A stretch of 20,980 nucleotides of DNA from an uncultured Candidatus Altimarinota bacterium (GCA_937924685.1 CALEVN010000019.1:1-20980), one strand, 5' to 3'. Shown: positions 9,007 to 18,473, numbered from the stretch's first letter. The notes: a model not told the origin generated them from the sequence alone. Numbers and translations are program-made.

Positions 9007-10230
9007 ATGTCAGAACTCACACAGATATATCAAGCAGCTATCAAATCGGTCCAAAATAAACCACCATTGTCGAGGATTGAAAAACAAAATCCAAAAGAAT
9101 ATATCGTGGCTACGCATGGACCAGCTTTGACCCAGGCTCTCATAGAAAAGCCAGAATTACTGAACCTTATAGGGATTTATCGAGTAAACTGTTCTCACTT
9201 AGGTAAAGAATCAGACATAGAAATGCTTGCGGAATACCTGAGAACTCTTCATCCTCATGTGTCCATACTTATTGATCTCCAATGACCCAAGCCACGTATT
9301 CATGAAATGAGTGAAGAAATCGGAGATAAGATGATGATGCGTGTTGGTGATCAGTTCCAGGTCACCTATGCTCCTGGGAACTCAAATGAGAGGTTCTGCA
9401 CATATAACCATCTGAGAGTATGTTTTCCAGAAATCGTCGCCGTGATGGAAGTCTGAGATAGTGTGATATTCGATGATGGTAAAATGACAGCAGTTGTACG
9501 AGGAAAAATCCAAGAGAAAGCAACTATCGAGTGCACAGAAATACAAAATGGAGAACCAAAATACATCCTCAAATGACGTAAGTGAATCTGTGTCAGAAAT
9601 AGACCACTTGGTATCGACTGTGTGACGCAACACGACCACAAGAGTATAAAATTCGCACGAGATAATCTAGGCTTTGAGTATGTCGATAATATCATGGTAT
9701 CCTATTTCAGTGTCCCTTCTGATATAGAGCATTTCGTTGATATAATGAGAAATACATACAATTACCACTGACATCTGGGTGGAAAATTTGAAACGCCCTA
9801 TGCCGTCTATAGTACTGCAGAAATACTTAAAGAAAGAAAGCTCTCACTTGCGATGCTCGGACGGGGTGATCTCAGAGTAGAGATGGATCCGAGGGCTGTT
9901 TCAAATATGCATGATGTGCAAACTCATTTTTTTGCTCTCTGCCAGCAATATGAAACCGAGTCAATCTGTGCAACATGATTTCTCGAGAGCATGATTGTGT
10001 CATCATGAAAAATCACTCAAGATGAGATATACGATATGGAAGAATCCGTCCTAACAGGGCCCGATCATCTCATGCTCTCAGGAGAATCAACGTATGGTGC
10101 ACAGGCTAGTGCGTGCATAGAACTCGAAACACAGTACCAGAGAGACATGCTCAAAAAACTCCAAAAATGAGCAGTATCATATAGAAAAACTCCTGATCTG
10201 GCACTTGGAGAACTTCTCTATATACTCTAA
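9007..10230 (+). CDS. pyk: Pyruvate kinase, divergent, lacks C-terminal domain
   Basis: Transfers phosphate from phosphoenolpyruvate to ADP, giving pyruvate and ATP. The 407-residue product aligns by motif with the catalytic barrel and B domain: I-V-A-T-H-G-P-A, R-V-N-C-S-H, I-L-I-D-L-Q-G-P-K-P-R-I, F-D-D-G-K, G-R-K-G-I, L-G-G-K-F-E-T (the usual K-I-E-N with catalytic Lys and metal-binding Glu), L-G-R-G-D-L and M-L-S-G-E-S-T-Y-G. Eight TGA codons fall at glycines, including Q-G-P-K and A-T-G-F-L-E-S-M. Canonical enzymes are about 470 residues. The C-terminal allosteric domain is missing, so effector control is probably reduced. ATG 9007 fits the family start. The photolyase gene begins two bases after the stop. 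Confidence 0.9.
10221..10226 (+). promoter_or_regulatory. Possible internal -10 of the photolyase gene
   Basis: TATACT overlaps the last codons of pyk and lies six bases before the photolyase ATG, the same spacing as at zwf, tig and pyk. It may allow separate expression of the photolyase gene. Confidence 0.35.
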
Positions 10231-10232
10231 CC

Positions 10233-11600
10233 ATGTTTGATTCCCGTAGAATACAACACCTCAATGACGCACAGTATAATAGCGGTAATATTCTCTATTG
10301 GGCAGAATGAGCACTAAGAACCGAGTGGAATTGTGGTCTCATGTATTCGAGCGAATACGCTTCTCAGAAAAAACAAAACCTCATCTCTCTCATCACTGTA
10401 GATAGTCACTATCAACACGAAAACATTCGACAGTTAGTATTTCTCATAGAATCAATCACTGAGCTCGTTACATCGTATGAAAAAATCTGACTTATTCTCT
10501 CTGTCGCATACGGAAAAACACAAACAATCATAGAAGACGTCATCAAAAAAAATAATATAGGCATGATTATTGCCAGTGCGAGCTACGTACGATATTTCCA
10601 AAACATACTCCTCTATTTCGCAAAGACACTCGATATCCCCGTCATCCTGATTGATGATGCGAGCCTATTACCACCCTGGATAGCAAGCGATCATGTCGAA
10701 TATGGAGCCTACACGCTGAGAAAAAAATATTGGAACATGACTACCATGTTACAGACAGAAAAATCCATCAAACCAATACAGACTGCATGCACGAGAACAC
10801 ATGACGAACTCAAAAATATACGAGCATCTCATTGGTATAAAAAATACGCATCTCAACTCTCCGAAATAAGCCAGTGACATGTAAATAAATTTATCGGAGG
10901 AGAATCTCAGGCTCAAGCATTGTGGAATGGGTTCAAAAAAGAAAAACTCGAACACTATGATACAAAGAGAAACAATCCAAATGAAGAGAATACTTCCCTC
11001 CTCTCCCCTTACCTCCATTTTGGTTGCATATCACCACTTCAGATATACTATGAGCTCCATTCTGAAACTAAAAAACCAAATATTCTTGCATTCCTAGAAG
11101 AATGTCTCGTACGAAGAGAGCTCGCTATCAATATGTGGTACTACGAAAAACATCCAGATCAATGGAATTGTCTTCCTGATTGGGTCATAAAAACTTTGGA
11201 TGAAGACAGAGAAAGACAGACTTCCCTCCTCACACATGATGAATACTCACTTGATGATCTCAGAAATGGAAAAACAGAAGACCCCCTCTGGAATGCTGCA
11301 CAACATGAACTCGTGAAAACAGGAAAAATTCATGGTTATGTACGTATGTATTGGTGAAAACAATTGCTCCGATGGTTTCGTGACTGGAAAAAAGCCTATT
11401 GAATTGGTGTCTATCTCAATGATACCTACGCTGTAGATGGCTGTAGTCCAAATGGGTACACCGGTATTGCTTGGTGTTTTGGCAAACACGATAGACCATT
11501 TCCACCGAAGAAAACTCACTACGGGCTTGTTCGTTCTATGACATTCTGAGGTATGGAGAAAAAATTTGATGTCCAGAAATATATAGAAAAATGGTCTTAA
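10233..11600 (+). CDS. phr: Class II CPD photolyase
   Basis: Repairs UV-induced cyclobutane pyrimidine dimers with light and FAD. The 455-residue product has an N-terminal antenna-type domain (starting N-I-L-Y-W-A-E-G) and a C-terminal FAD/DNA domain with class II motifs: L-S-P-Y-L-H-F-G-C-I-S, L-V-R-R-E-L-A-I-N-M-W-Y-Y, D-P-L-W-N-A-A-Q-H-E-L, K-I-H-G-Y-V-R-M-Y-W, L-N-D-T-Y-A-V-D-G and N-G-Y-T-G-I-A-W. Six TGA codons are read as Gly. The stop TAA (11598-11600) is 12 bases from the convergent Nudix stop. Proximity to pyk gives no functional link. The class is assigned from the C-terminal motifs, which are distinct from class I enzymes. Confidence 0.95.
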
Positions 11601-11612
11601 ACATCTCCAAAA

Positions 11613-12350
11613 TTACAACTCATATCGAGAAAGCTTCCCGCATTGAAAAATAACCTTTTTAGGAATTTTTCAGTCCAAGTCATAAAAAGTATTTCTAATA
11701 AGCTCAATTAATCAGCTATCCTGCTGTAAAACATCTATCATATACTCCATTTTCTTATCTTGATTTCGAGCTATTGTCAGCAAAGTTTCAAGAATAGTAA
11801 TACGAAGAGGCAGATATGGATGATTAATGTGTTTTTGCAAAAACCCTATACAGTCAATGTCATAATAAATGATGCCGCCATAACACGCTGCCATCACTTT
11901 TGTCAAAGTGCCTGATTTAGGGTGTTCAAATATCTCTTTAAATGTATACCATTGTGGATTTTTCATTTCTGATCATATTTTTTCAGAAACAGGGATTTGT
12001 GATAAAAGCCGCCTTCACCAACAATGTATAACCAGTATTTTCTCTGGTCTAACATCGCTTGGCGCTGAAAAAACACCATAAAAAGAAAGAGACTTCAGCG
12101 AATTTACCCCCTCAAAAAATCTCTCTGCCACTTCTGGATCAAATCCATCTACCTCCTCTAAAAGTTCCCTAATACCAGCATCCATGGTCTTCTCCCCTTG
12201 TTCTACTTTTCATCAAAAAGGCTGTATCAATATATCATCAACAGCATTTCATACAGTTTTTTGTCATAAAAGAATTCGAAACTTACCATCTACAGAAAGC
12301 ACAATCGGTAAAGCATGAGCTATAAATACTTTTTCTTTATTATCTGGCAT
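11613..12350 (-). CDS. Nudix hydrolase with C-terminal helical extension
   Basis: Nudix enzymes hydrolyse nucleoside diphosphates linked to another moiety. The 245-residue product has a full Nudix box at 47-69: G-K-V-E-Q-G-E, seven residues, R-E-L-L-E-E-V-D-G-F. The two glycines of P-F-G-G-K-V-E are both encoded by TGA, so under the standard code the gene looks shattered. The opening A-H-A-L-P-I-V-L-S-V-D-G-K-F-R-I-L-L-G-Q-K fits a Nudix first strand. The core seems to end near residue 145. The remaining about 100 residues are helical (N-H-P-Y-L-P-L-R-I-T-I-L-E-T-L-L), vaguely HEAT-like. The start at 12350 has TTGACA-18-TATAAA directly upstream. The substrate is unknown. Confidence 0.88.
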
Positions 12351-12353
12351 AAT

Positions 12354-12383
12354 TTTATATTAAATAATATAATTATTTGTCAA
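12354..12383 (-). promoter_or_regulatory. Promoter of the Nudix gene
   Basis: On the minus strand: perfect -35 TTGACA (12378-12383), an 18-base AT-only spacer and -10 TATAAA (12354-12359). The -10 ends three bases before the ATG, so transcription should begin at or just inside the start codon. Confidence 0.65.
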
Positions 12384-12414
12384 ACACTTCTCCCTGAAAA
12401 ACCGAAAAAATAGC

Positions 12415-12420
12415 TATAAT
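12415..12420 (+). promoter_or_regulatory. TATAAT in the Nudix/secA gap
   Basis: A perfect TATAAT about 70 bases before secA. No convincing -35 is seen. It is an alternative to the TATAGA next to the secA ATG. Confidence 0.3.
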
Positions 12421-12477
12421 CACACAAAATCTAATGAAAATTATCATGATTTTATGCTTCGTTATTAATATTTAATG

Positions 12478-12483
12478 TATAGA
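12478..12483 (+). promoter_or_regulatory. -10-like hexamer of secA
   Basis: TATAGA lies seven bases before the ATG at 12491, matching the spacing seen at other genes here. No Shine-Dalgarno sequence is present. Confidence 0.35.
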
Positions 12484-12490
12484 AAGTAGT

Positions 12491-15136
12491 ATGAATCTCT
12501 TTAGCCGCCTCTTCGGTGACCCAACAGTAGCAGTACTTCACTGATATCAAAAAGATCTTCTAAAAATCAAAAAAATAGAAGAAGAATACAAGAAAATAAT
12601 CACCTCTGTGGATGCAGTACAGGCAAAAACTCATGATTTTCAGGCAAAATTTGAGCCAATAAAGCTTGAATATATAACAGAGAAAGACAGGATAGATAGT
12701 GACGAAAATCTCACAATTATAGAAAAAACAGAGGCTCACGAAAAAAATAAAAAAGCCTACATTACTGCTCGAGAAGCAATGGTACAGTCGCTTCGATTTG
12801 AAGCTCTTGCTCTTCACAGGAGAGCGAGCGAACTTATCTATGGACAAGAATTTACACTCTCGGATGGTTCAAAAAAAGTATGGAACATGATACCATTTGA
12901 TGTCCAATTAGTCGGCGCATTGACGCTCAATGGAGGTAATATCCCAGAAATGCGAACTGGTGAAGGTAAAACGTTTGTCGCTACTATTGCGGCTTATCTC
13001 AATGCTCTCTCTGGTGACCCTGTCCATGTCGTCACAGTAAACGAATATCTCTCAAAAAGAGACGCAAGTGAAATGAGTATTATTTATGGAACACTGTGAC
13101 TCACAACAGGCGTCGTCTTGAATAGCATGTCTTCTCTCGAAAAGAAACAACAATACTGATGTGACGTCGTGTATGTGACCAATACTGAAGCATGATTTGA
13201 TTATCTCCGTGATAATATGGCCCGAAGTATTCACGATCAAGTGATGTCTCGTCGAGCATTCGCCATCGTCGATGAAGTAGACTCTATCTTGATCGATGAA
13301 GCTCGTACACCACTCATCATCTCTGCTCCCGATGATGAGCCCACTTCAAAATACCTCAAATTCGCACAGATATCAGCCAAGCTCTCTCATCCAGAAGACT
13401 ATACAATTGACGAAAAAACAAAAACCGTCGCTCTCACAGAAGATGGTGTTGCAAGAATTGAAAAACAACTCGGTATCGAAAATATATTTGTCAGCGATCA
13501 TTACAACGATCTCCATCATATAGAAAACTCTCTCCGAGCGAAGGCGTGTTATATTCGTGATATAGATTATCTCGTACGGGGTGATGACATCATGATTATC
13601 GATGAACATACTGGTCGTGTCATGGAAGGACGACGTTTCAGTAACGGTCTTCACCAGGCTCTCGAAGCAAAAGAACGTGTCACTATTCAGAGAGAGAGTA
13701 AAACGCTTGCAAGTATTACGTATCAAAATTTCTTCCGTCTCTACGAAAAACTCTCAGGCATGACTGGTACAGCAAAAACTGAAGAAGAAGAATTTCAAAA
13801 AATCTACGGACTCGATGTCGTACAAGTCCCTACCAATAAGCTCATGATTCGTGACGATAAAGCTGATTTACTCTTCAAAAATGAAAAAGGGAAATTTGAT
13901 TATATCGTAAAAACTATAGAAAAAATCCACGCAACAAGTCAACCAATTCTCGTTGGTACAGTCTCAGTAGCAAAATCAGAACTTCTTTCTGACATGCTCA
14001 CAAAAAAGTGAATCAAGCATGAGGTACTCAATGCCAAACAAGATGCGAGAGAGGCAGAAATCGTCGGAAATGCTGGTCAGAAAAATGCTATTACCATAGC
14101 GACAAATATGGCTGGACGAGGAACAGATATCAAGCTTGGGGAAGGTGTAGCCGAACTCGGTGGTCTCGCCATTCTCGGTACAGAAAAGCATGAAACTCGT
14201 CGTATAGATAACCAACTCCGTTGACGTGCATGACGACAAGGCGATCCTGGTATGAGCCAGTTCCTCATATCACCTGCTGATGATATCATGCGTATATTTG
14301 GTGGAGATAAACTTTTTGCGATGTTTAATTCTGGTTTTTTTGCGAGTCTCCCAGCTGATGAGCCACTCATCCAGAGTAACACTCTCACAAAGCGAATTAC
14401 AACAATACAAAAACAAGTAGAAGGGCGCCATTTTGATATGCGAAAGCACGTTCTTGAATACGATGACGTCCTCAATCAACATCGTCTCATTATCTATGGT
14501 CGCAGACAAAAGATGCTTGAGGATTTCGGACGCGGCGAATCGGCTCATAGCGATATCCACCTGCAAATAGATAAAATACTCCGAGATGAAGCAGAGCGGA
14601 TCGTTACTCGTCATCAGGAAGAATGACATATAAACCATGAAAAATTAAATACCAGCATGAGTGATATATTGGGATACAACGTAACTATAGAAGAAAACGA
14701 ACCAGAAGAAGCATCAAGAAAAATTTATGAACTCTGGAATAAAAAACTAACAGAAGTAAAAGAACTCTTCAAAGAAAGAAATTTCGAACAATTTGAACGG
14801 GAAGTCTATCTCGCTGCCATAGATCAGCTCTGGATGGAACATATAGAACGAATGGCAAATCTGAGAGAAGATGTCGCTTTTGAAGGATATAATCAAAAAC
14901 AGCCCCTACTCGTATACCAAGAAAAAGCGTATAATCTATTTATCACTATGGTGGACGAGATCAATTATCGTGTCATCAGGGGTCTCCTTGGAGCTCGAGC
15001 CAACACAGAGGTAAAACAAGTAGAGATAGATATAGACGCCCTATCTCCTGCAAGCACATCCGAAAGCCATCCTCTTATGCGATGAAATAAAAAAGAATGA
15101 TGAGAGGACGGAGTAAAAGTTATTAGAATCAAGTAA
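12491..15136 (+). CDS. secA: Preprotein translocase ATPase SecA
   Basis: Drives protein export through SecYEG using ATP. The 881-residue product has Walker A M-R-T-G-E-G-K-T (154-161), D-E-V-D (261-264), I-D-E-A-R-T-P-L-I-I-S, I-D-E-H-T-G-R, G-M-T-G-T-A, A-T-N-M-A-G-R-G-T-D-I and R-R-I-D-N-Q-L-R-G-R-A-G-R-Q-G-D. By my count eleven TGA codons lie in frame. Several fall on invariant glycines, such as both G in L-R-G-R-A-G-R (14222, 14231) and T-E-A-G-F-D-Y-L. Walker A lies about 50 residues later than in E. coli because of a charged helical insert in the N-terminal region. The C-terminal zinc-binding tail is absent. The product ends with a Gly/Lys/Glu-rich segment. Confidence 0.97.
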
Positions 15137-15199
15137 TAATATAAGTCAATATTGAGAAGGCTTTTTGTCAGAGAATACAGTAGCGAGAAAACAAATTCT

Positions 15200-15209
15200 A
15201 TGCTAGCAT
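15200..15209. other. 10-bp palindrome before the pilT fusion gene
   Basis: ATGCTAGCAT is a perfect palindrome that overlaps a possible -10 (TATGCT, 15199-15204) and lies six bases before the ATG at 15216. It could be an operator, but may be chance. Confidence 0.25.
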
Positions 15210-15215
15210 GTGCTT

Positions 15216-16730
15216 ATGGAACTTACTCAAACTCTCGTGAGCCAAGAAGATGGCATCCTCACTGTCACATGTGTCGGCATTCTCGATGAAAAGACATCGC
15301 CACCTGTATTTGGAACAATAGTGAAGTATGCAAAAGAGGCTCCTCAAGTAGCCCTCATTGATTTTACAAAAGTAACTGGGCTCAAAACAGCGTTCATTAC
15401 AGGTATATTGGAAATAGCAAAATTTATTCATGCGTCTGGTGGAGGTGTCATCATAGTGCCCGGTTCTATGGGGGATATTCTCGAGATTACCGGTGTAAAA
15501 CAGATGGCTCAGGTAGTTGCAACAGTGGAAGAAGGAAAGGCATACGCACGTGAACATTTTCCTCAAGTTATCGATTTCATACAAAACCAAAAGGAAAAAT
15601 GAGCAATACAAAATGTCATAAATAATCAATGAGAAGAACTGAAAAATTGGAAATTCTTTACAGATGAAACAAAAAAATCCATCGATATAGAGAAAATTCT
15701 CGGATATGCCATTGCTGCTCATGCATCAGATATACACCTCGCAACAAATAAACCAATCACCTACCGTGTAGAAGGCGTGCTCATAAAAATAGACCAAGAA
15801 CCCGTGCTCACACCCGATCATCTCTCACAAATAAAAACAGCTGTACTTCAAAAACACCCAGAATTATCAGAAAAGCTCGATAAAATGCATGATATAGACT
15901 TCGGATATATCACAAAAGAAGGTCATATATCATTTCGAGTCAACGGCGCCTGGTCACTCGAAAATCTCACTTTTACCTTTCGTCGTATCGAACAAAATGC
16001 CAAAAGTATTGAGGAATTAGGTCTACCTCAAGCAATCAGCTCGTTTCTCAAGGCAAAACAAGGCCTCGTACTTGTCACTGGACCAACAGGATCATGAAAA
16101 TCAACCACATTGGTTGCTATGCTCGAGGAGATAAATAGAACAAGATGAGAAAAAATCATCACCATCGAAGACCCTATTGAATTTCTTTTTTCAGATAAAA
16201 AATCAATATTTAATCAGCGTGAAGTTGGCCGTGATACCAATTCTTTTGTTGCAGCTATCCGAGCAGCAATGCGAGAAGATCCAGATATCGTCATGGTATG
16301 AGAAATGCGCGATACTGATACAGTTGAGGCTGCTCTTAATCTCGCAGAAACAGGTCACCTCGTCTTCTCAACACTCCATACTTCTGGAAGCGTACAGACT
16401 ATGAGTCGTATAGTACAGTTTTTCGATCCAGACCAACAAAGACAGATATTTACACGTATAGCAGACAGTCTTCTTGGTGTACTTTCCCAGAGACTTGTGC
16501 CACGACGAGATGGGAGCAATAAACGTGTCGCCCTTTTTGAGCTGATGCTCGTCAATAGTGGTATCAAAAATCTCATACGTACTGGTGATCTGGCACAAGT
16601 TGATAATGCTATTCAGATGGGTCGTAGTGAAGGAATGATCCCGATGTATATATATGCTCAAGAGCTTGAACAAAAAGGCATCATACACCGTGACGACTAT
16701 ATAGGATTCTTTACCAATCAGGACGTCTAA
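15216..16730 (+). CDS. pilT: STAS domain-PilT fusion, twitching ATPase
   Basis: A single 504-residue frame. Residues about 5-118 are a STAS (anti-sigma-factor-antagonist-like) domain: G-I-L-T-V-T-C-V-G-I-L-D, V-A-L-I-D-F-T-K-V-T, I-H-A-S-G-G-G-V-I-I-V and L-E-I-T-G-V. The usual D-S-(S/T)-G phosphosite reads F-I-T-G. After a linker, residues 154-504 are a complete PilT: A-S-D-I-H-L, Walker A G-P-T-G-S-G-K-S-T (289-297), I-T-I-E-D-P, D-I-V-M-V-G-E-M-R-D, S-T-L-H-T and G-I-K-N-L-I-R (PilT A-I-R-N-L-I-R-E box). TGA at 16095-16097 encodes the Walker A Gly294. Others are at 15600, 15630, 16146 and 16299. PilT retracts type IV pili. A GTG at 15210 is an alternative start. Confidence 0.93.
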
Positions 16731-16734
16731 CATT

Positions 16735-17697
16735 ATGACATCTTTTTTCAGACATTTCCGTACTGCCCTGCCACATATCATACTATGTTCTCTCCTTTTT
16801 ATCGCATATTATAGTTGGGGTGCTGGTGTAGTTGATATCAATAACAGCACTCTTTCTAATAATTCGCTCATCAAAACAACCGGGAATGATTTTGTAGGAA
16901 CTATTCAAGATATCGCCGTAAAATTGATTACAGCAGCGCAAATTGCACTCAATGGTGTAGCGCTGCTTGCGCTCCTCTATGTAGGATATCTCTGGATATC
17001 CAGCATGGGCGATGAAGAGAAACAGAACGATGGAAAATATCGAATATTACTCATTATTATGGGTCTTTTTCTCGTCAATATACCACAGCTGATCTATGAA
17101 ATCATTACTGGAAGCACCTATCTCGAAGATAATTTTTGGAGAAAAGTACAGACGGTATCAACGAGAGATCCTGGGGGGATATTCACAGAATGAGACCTCT
17201 ATCAGTGTAATTATTTTTTCTGTGCACAGAATTTCTGGGGCAATGGGACAACGGTAGCTATCATGAAATTTCTCGAAGTAATCATGATTGCAGCAGCAGT
17301 AGTGATGTTTACATGGTGAGGCTTTACGATGCTCTTTCGTGGTAACAGCGAAGACAGGTCAGATAAAGGGAAAATGAGAATTATCTACGGAATTGTGGCT
17401 CTCATTATCATAGGATTTATAGAAGGAATTTATAAGGCTATATTTTTCTGAGGACCTCTGAAAACAACAGGCATCATGAGTATTCTTATGTCTATTGGAA
17501 ACTTCTTTCTCTTTATGGCTGGGCCAGTGGCTATCATATTTATCATCGTCGGTGCATACTATTACATCACAGCAGGTGGAGATGAAGAGCGATGAGATAA
17601 ATGAAAGAGGATTATTACCTACACGTTTCTTGCTACCATACTCCTCCTTCTGTCATACACTATTATTGTAGAAATATCTGGCATTAATATCATCTAA
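16735..17697 (+). CDS. Membrane protein with three VirB2-like hairpin repeats
   Basis: A 320-residue protein with a hydrophobic N-terminus (about 13-30, possible signal peptide ending at W-G-A-G) and three repeats of helix-charged loop-helix at about 71-124, 178-234 and 257-314. The loops are alike: M-G-D-E-E-K-Q-N-D-G-K-Y-R-I, R-G-N-S-E-D-R-S-D-K-G-K-M-R-I and G-G-D-E-E-R-G-D-K-G-K-R-I. Each resembles the cytoplasmic loop of VirB2/TrbC-type pilins. Several TGA codons (17191, 17317, 17449, 17593, 17602) are read as Gly. It begins four bases after the PilT stop and ends two bases before the next gene, so the three probably form one operon. Function unknown; a pilus-associated or channel-forming envelope component is a guess. 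Confidence 0.85.
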
Positions 17698-17699
17698 CT

Positions 17700-18155
17700 A
17701 TGAAAAAAATCATTCTCACTTGTATTACTAGTCTCATATGCATATGAGGTATAGGTTCAGTATGGGCGGCTCAAGATGAGATAAGCTCAGGGCTTATCAC
17801 AAATATGTGTATATCAACCTATACCAGTGAACCATGCGGAATTGCAGGAGAAAAATGAGGATCATCGAGCAATGGACAAAGTGGGCAACTGGCTCGCTAC
17901 AAATGTACGGTATGTTGAGCTGATGCCTTTATCACGATGATATCTGATATATATAAATTCATATTTTTCATCAGTCTGATCATTGGTGTTCTCATGATTG
18001 TCACACTCGGTATAGGTATGTCATTTTCTGGGGTAGCCTCAGAAGACATGAAGGCAAAATCAAAAGAAAAAATCAAAGACATTGTTTATGGTCTCATAGC
18101 GATGTCCCTCCTCCCCTGGATTCTAAAGACATTGGCACCATTTTTCTTCAAATAA
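17700..18155 (+). CDS. Small secreted VirB2/TrbC-like membrane protein
   Basis: A 151-residue product with a signal peptide (1-23, K-K-I-I-L at the start, V-W-A-A before the mature part). A Ser/Gly-rich exterior segment follows with four cysteines (C37, C46, C69, C72), then two transmembrane helices (about 87-112 and 127-150) joined by the charged loop S-E-D-M-K-A-K-S-K-E-K-I. This hairpin matches the repeats of the preceding gene, so it looks like a single-copy paralogue, the size of a VirB2-type pilin. TGA codons at 17745, 17856 and 17919 are read as Gly. TATCAT six bases before the ATG could be a private -10, but lies within the last codons of the previous gene. The cysteine set suggests two disulfides outside the cell, which is an inference. 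Confidence 0.8.
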
Positions 18156-18170
18156 ACTACTCCGAGTAGT
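18156..18170. terminator. Perfect palindrome at convergent stop codons
   Basis: ACTACTC-C-GAGTAGT: 7-base arms around one central base. It begins directly after the TAA at 18153-18155 and covers the last codons and stop of the ferredoxin gene. It may help end transcription both ways, but has no T run. Confidence 0.35.
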
Positions 18171-18462
18171 CGAGGATAACTTCGTATTGCTCTGAAGAGG
18201 CTACATGTCATTCATGAAGACCGCCAATACAAGAGAGAAACTGATCTTCATCAGTCTCAATCAGCTTTTCTCAAAAACGATTTTGTACGAGATGTTCAGC
18301 TCATGATTTCACTCGGCATGCACATGTCGTACAAGCACCAGCCCTACAAGCAAATGGCGAGTCTATACCATGTTTTTCACATTGTTCAGTGATAGATGAT
18401 TTTGAGTCTCCTGTAAAAGTATGCCAATTTCCTGATGGATCTTTGAGTTTTATGGTAATCAT
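18157..18462 (-). CDS. [2Fe-2S] plant-type ferredoxin
   Basis: A 101-residue electron carrier that appears only when TGA is read as Gly. The motif S-P-F-A-C-R-A-G-A-C-T-T-C-A-C-R-V-K-S-G has the C-x4-C-x2-C spacing, and the fourth ligand is in F-L-S-C-I-G, as in plant/cyanobacterial-type ferredoxins. The N-terminus M-I-T-I-K-L-K-D-P-S-G starts a beta-grasp fold. TGA codons fall at S-G-A, F-G-E and E-G-H. Its stop is one base from the convergent pilin-like gene. TATAAG 11 bases before the ATG is a likely -10. The redox partners are not in the window. An extra Cys (T-T-C-A-C) follows the third ligand. Confidence 0.9.
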
Positions 18463-18473
18463 ATGGTCACTAT

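Noticed and set aside
11646..11670. AT-rich imperfect hairpin inside the 3' end of the Nudix gene as photolyase terminator.
   Set aside because: The stem has several bulges and only two G:C pairs, so it is too weak to call.
16095..16097. UGA as tryptophan (Mycoplasma-type code) or selenocysteine.
   Set aside because: The Walker A G-S-G-K-S-T, prepilin G|F and SecA G-R-x-G-R sites demand Gly. TGG is used normally for Trp. The codons are too frequent and without SECIS-like hairpins for selenocysteine.
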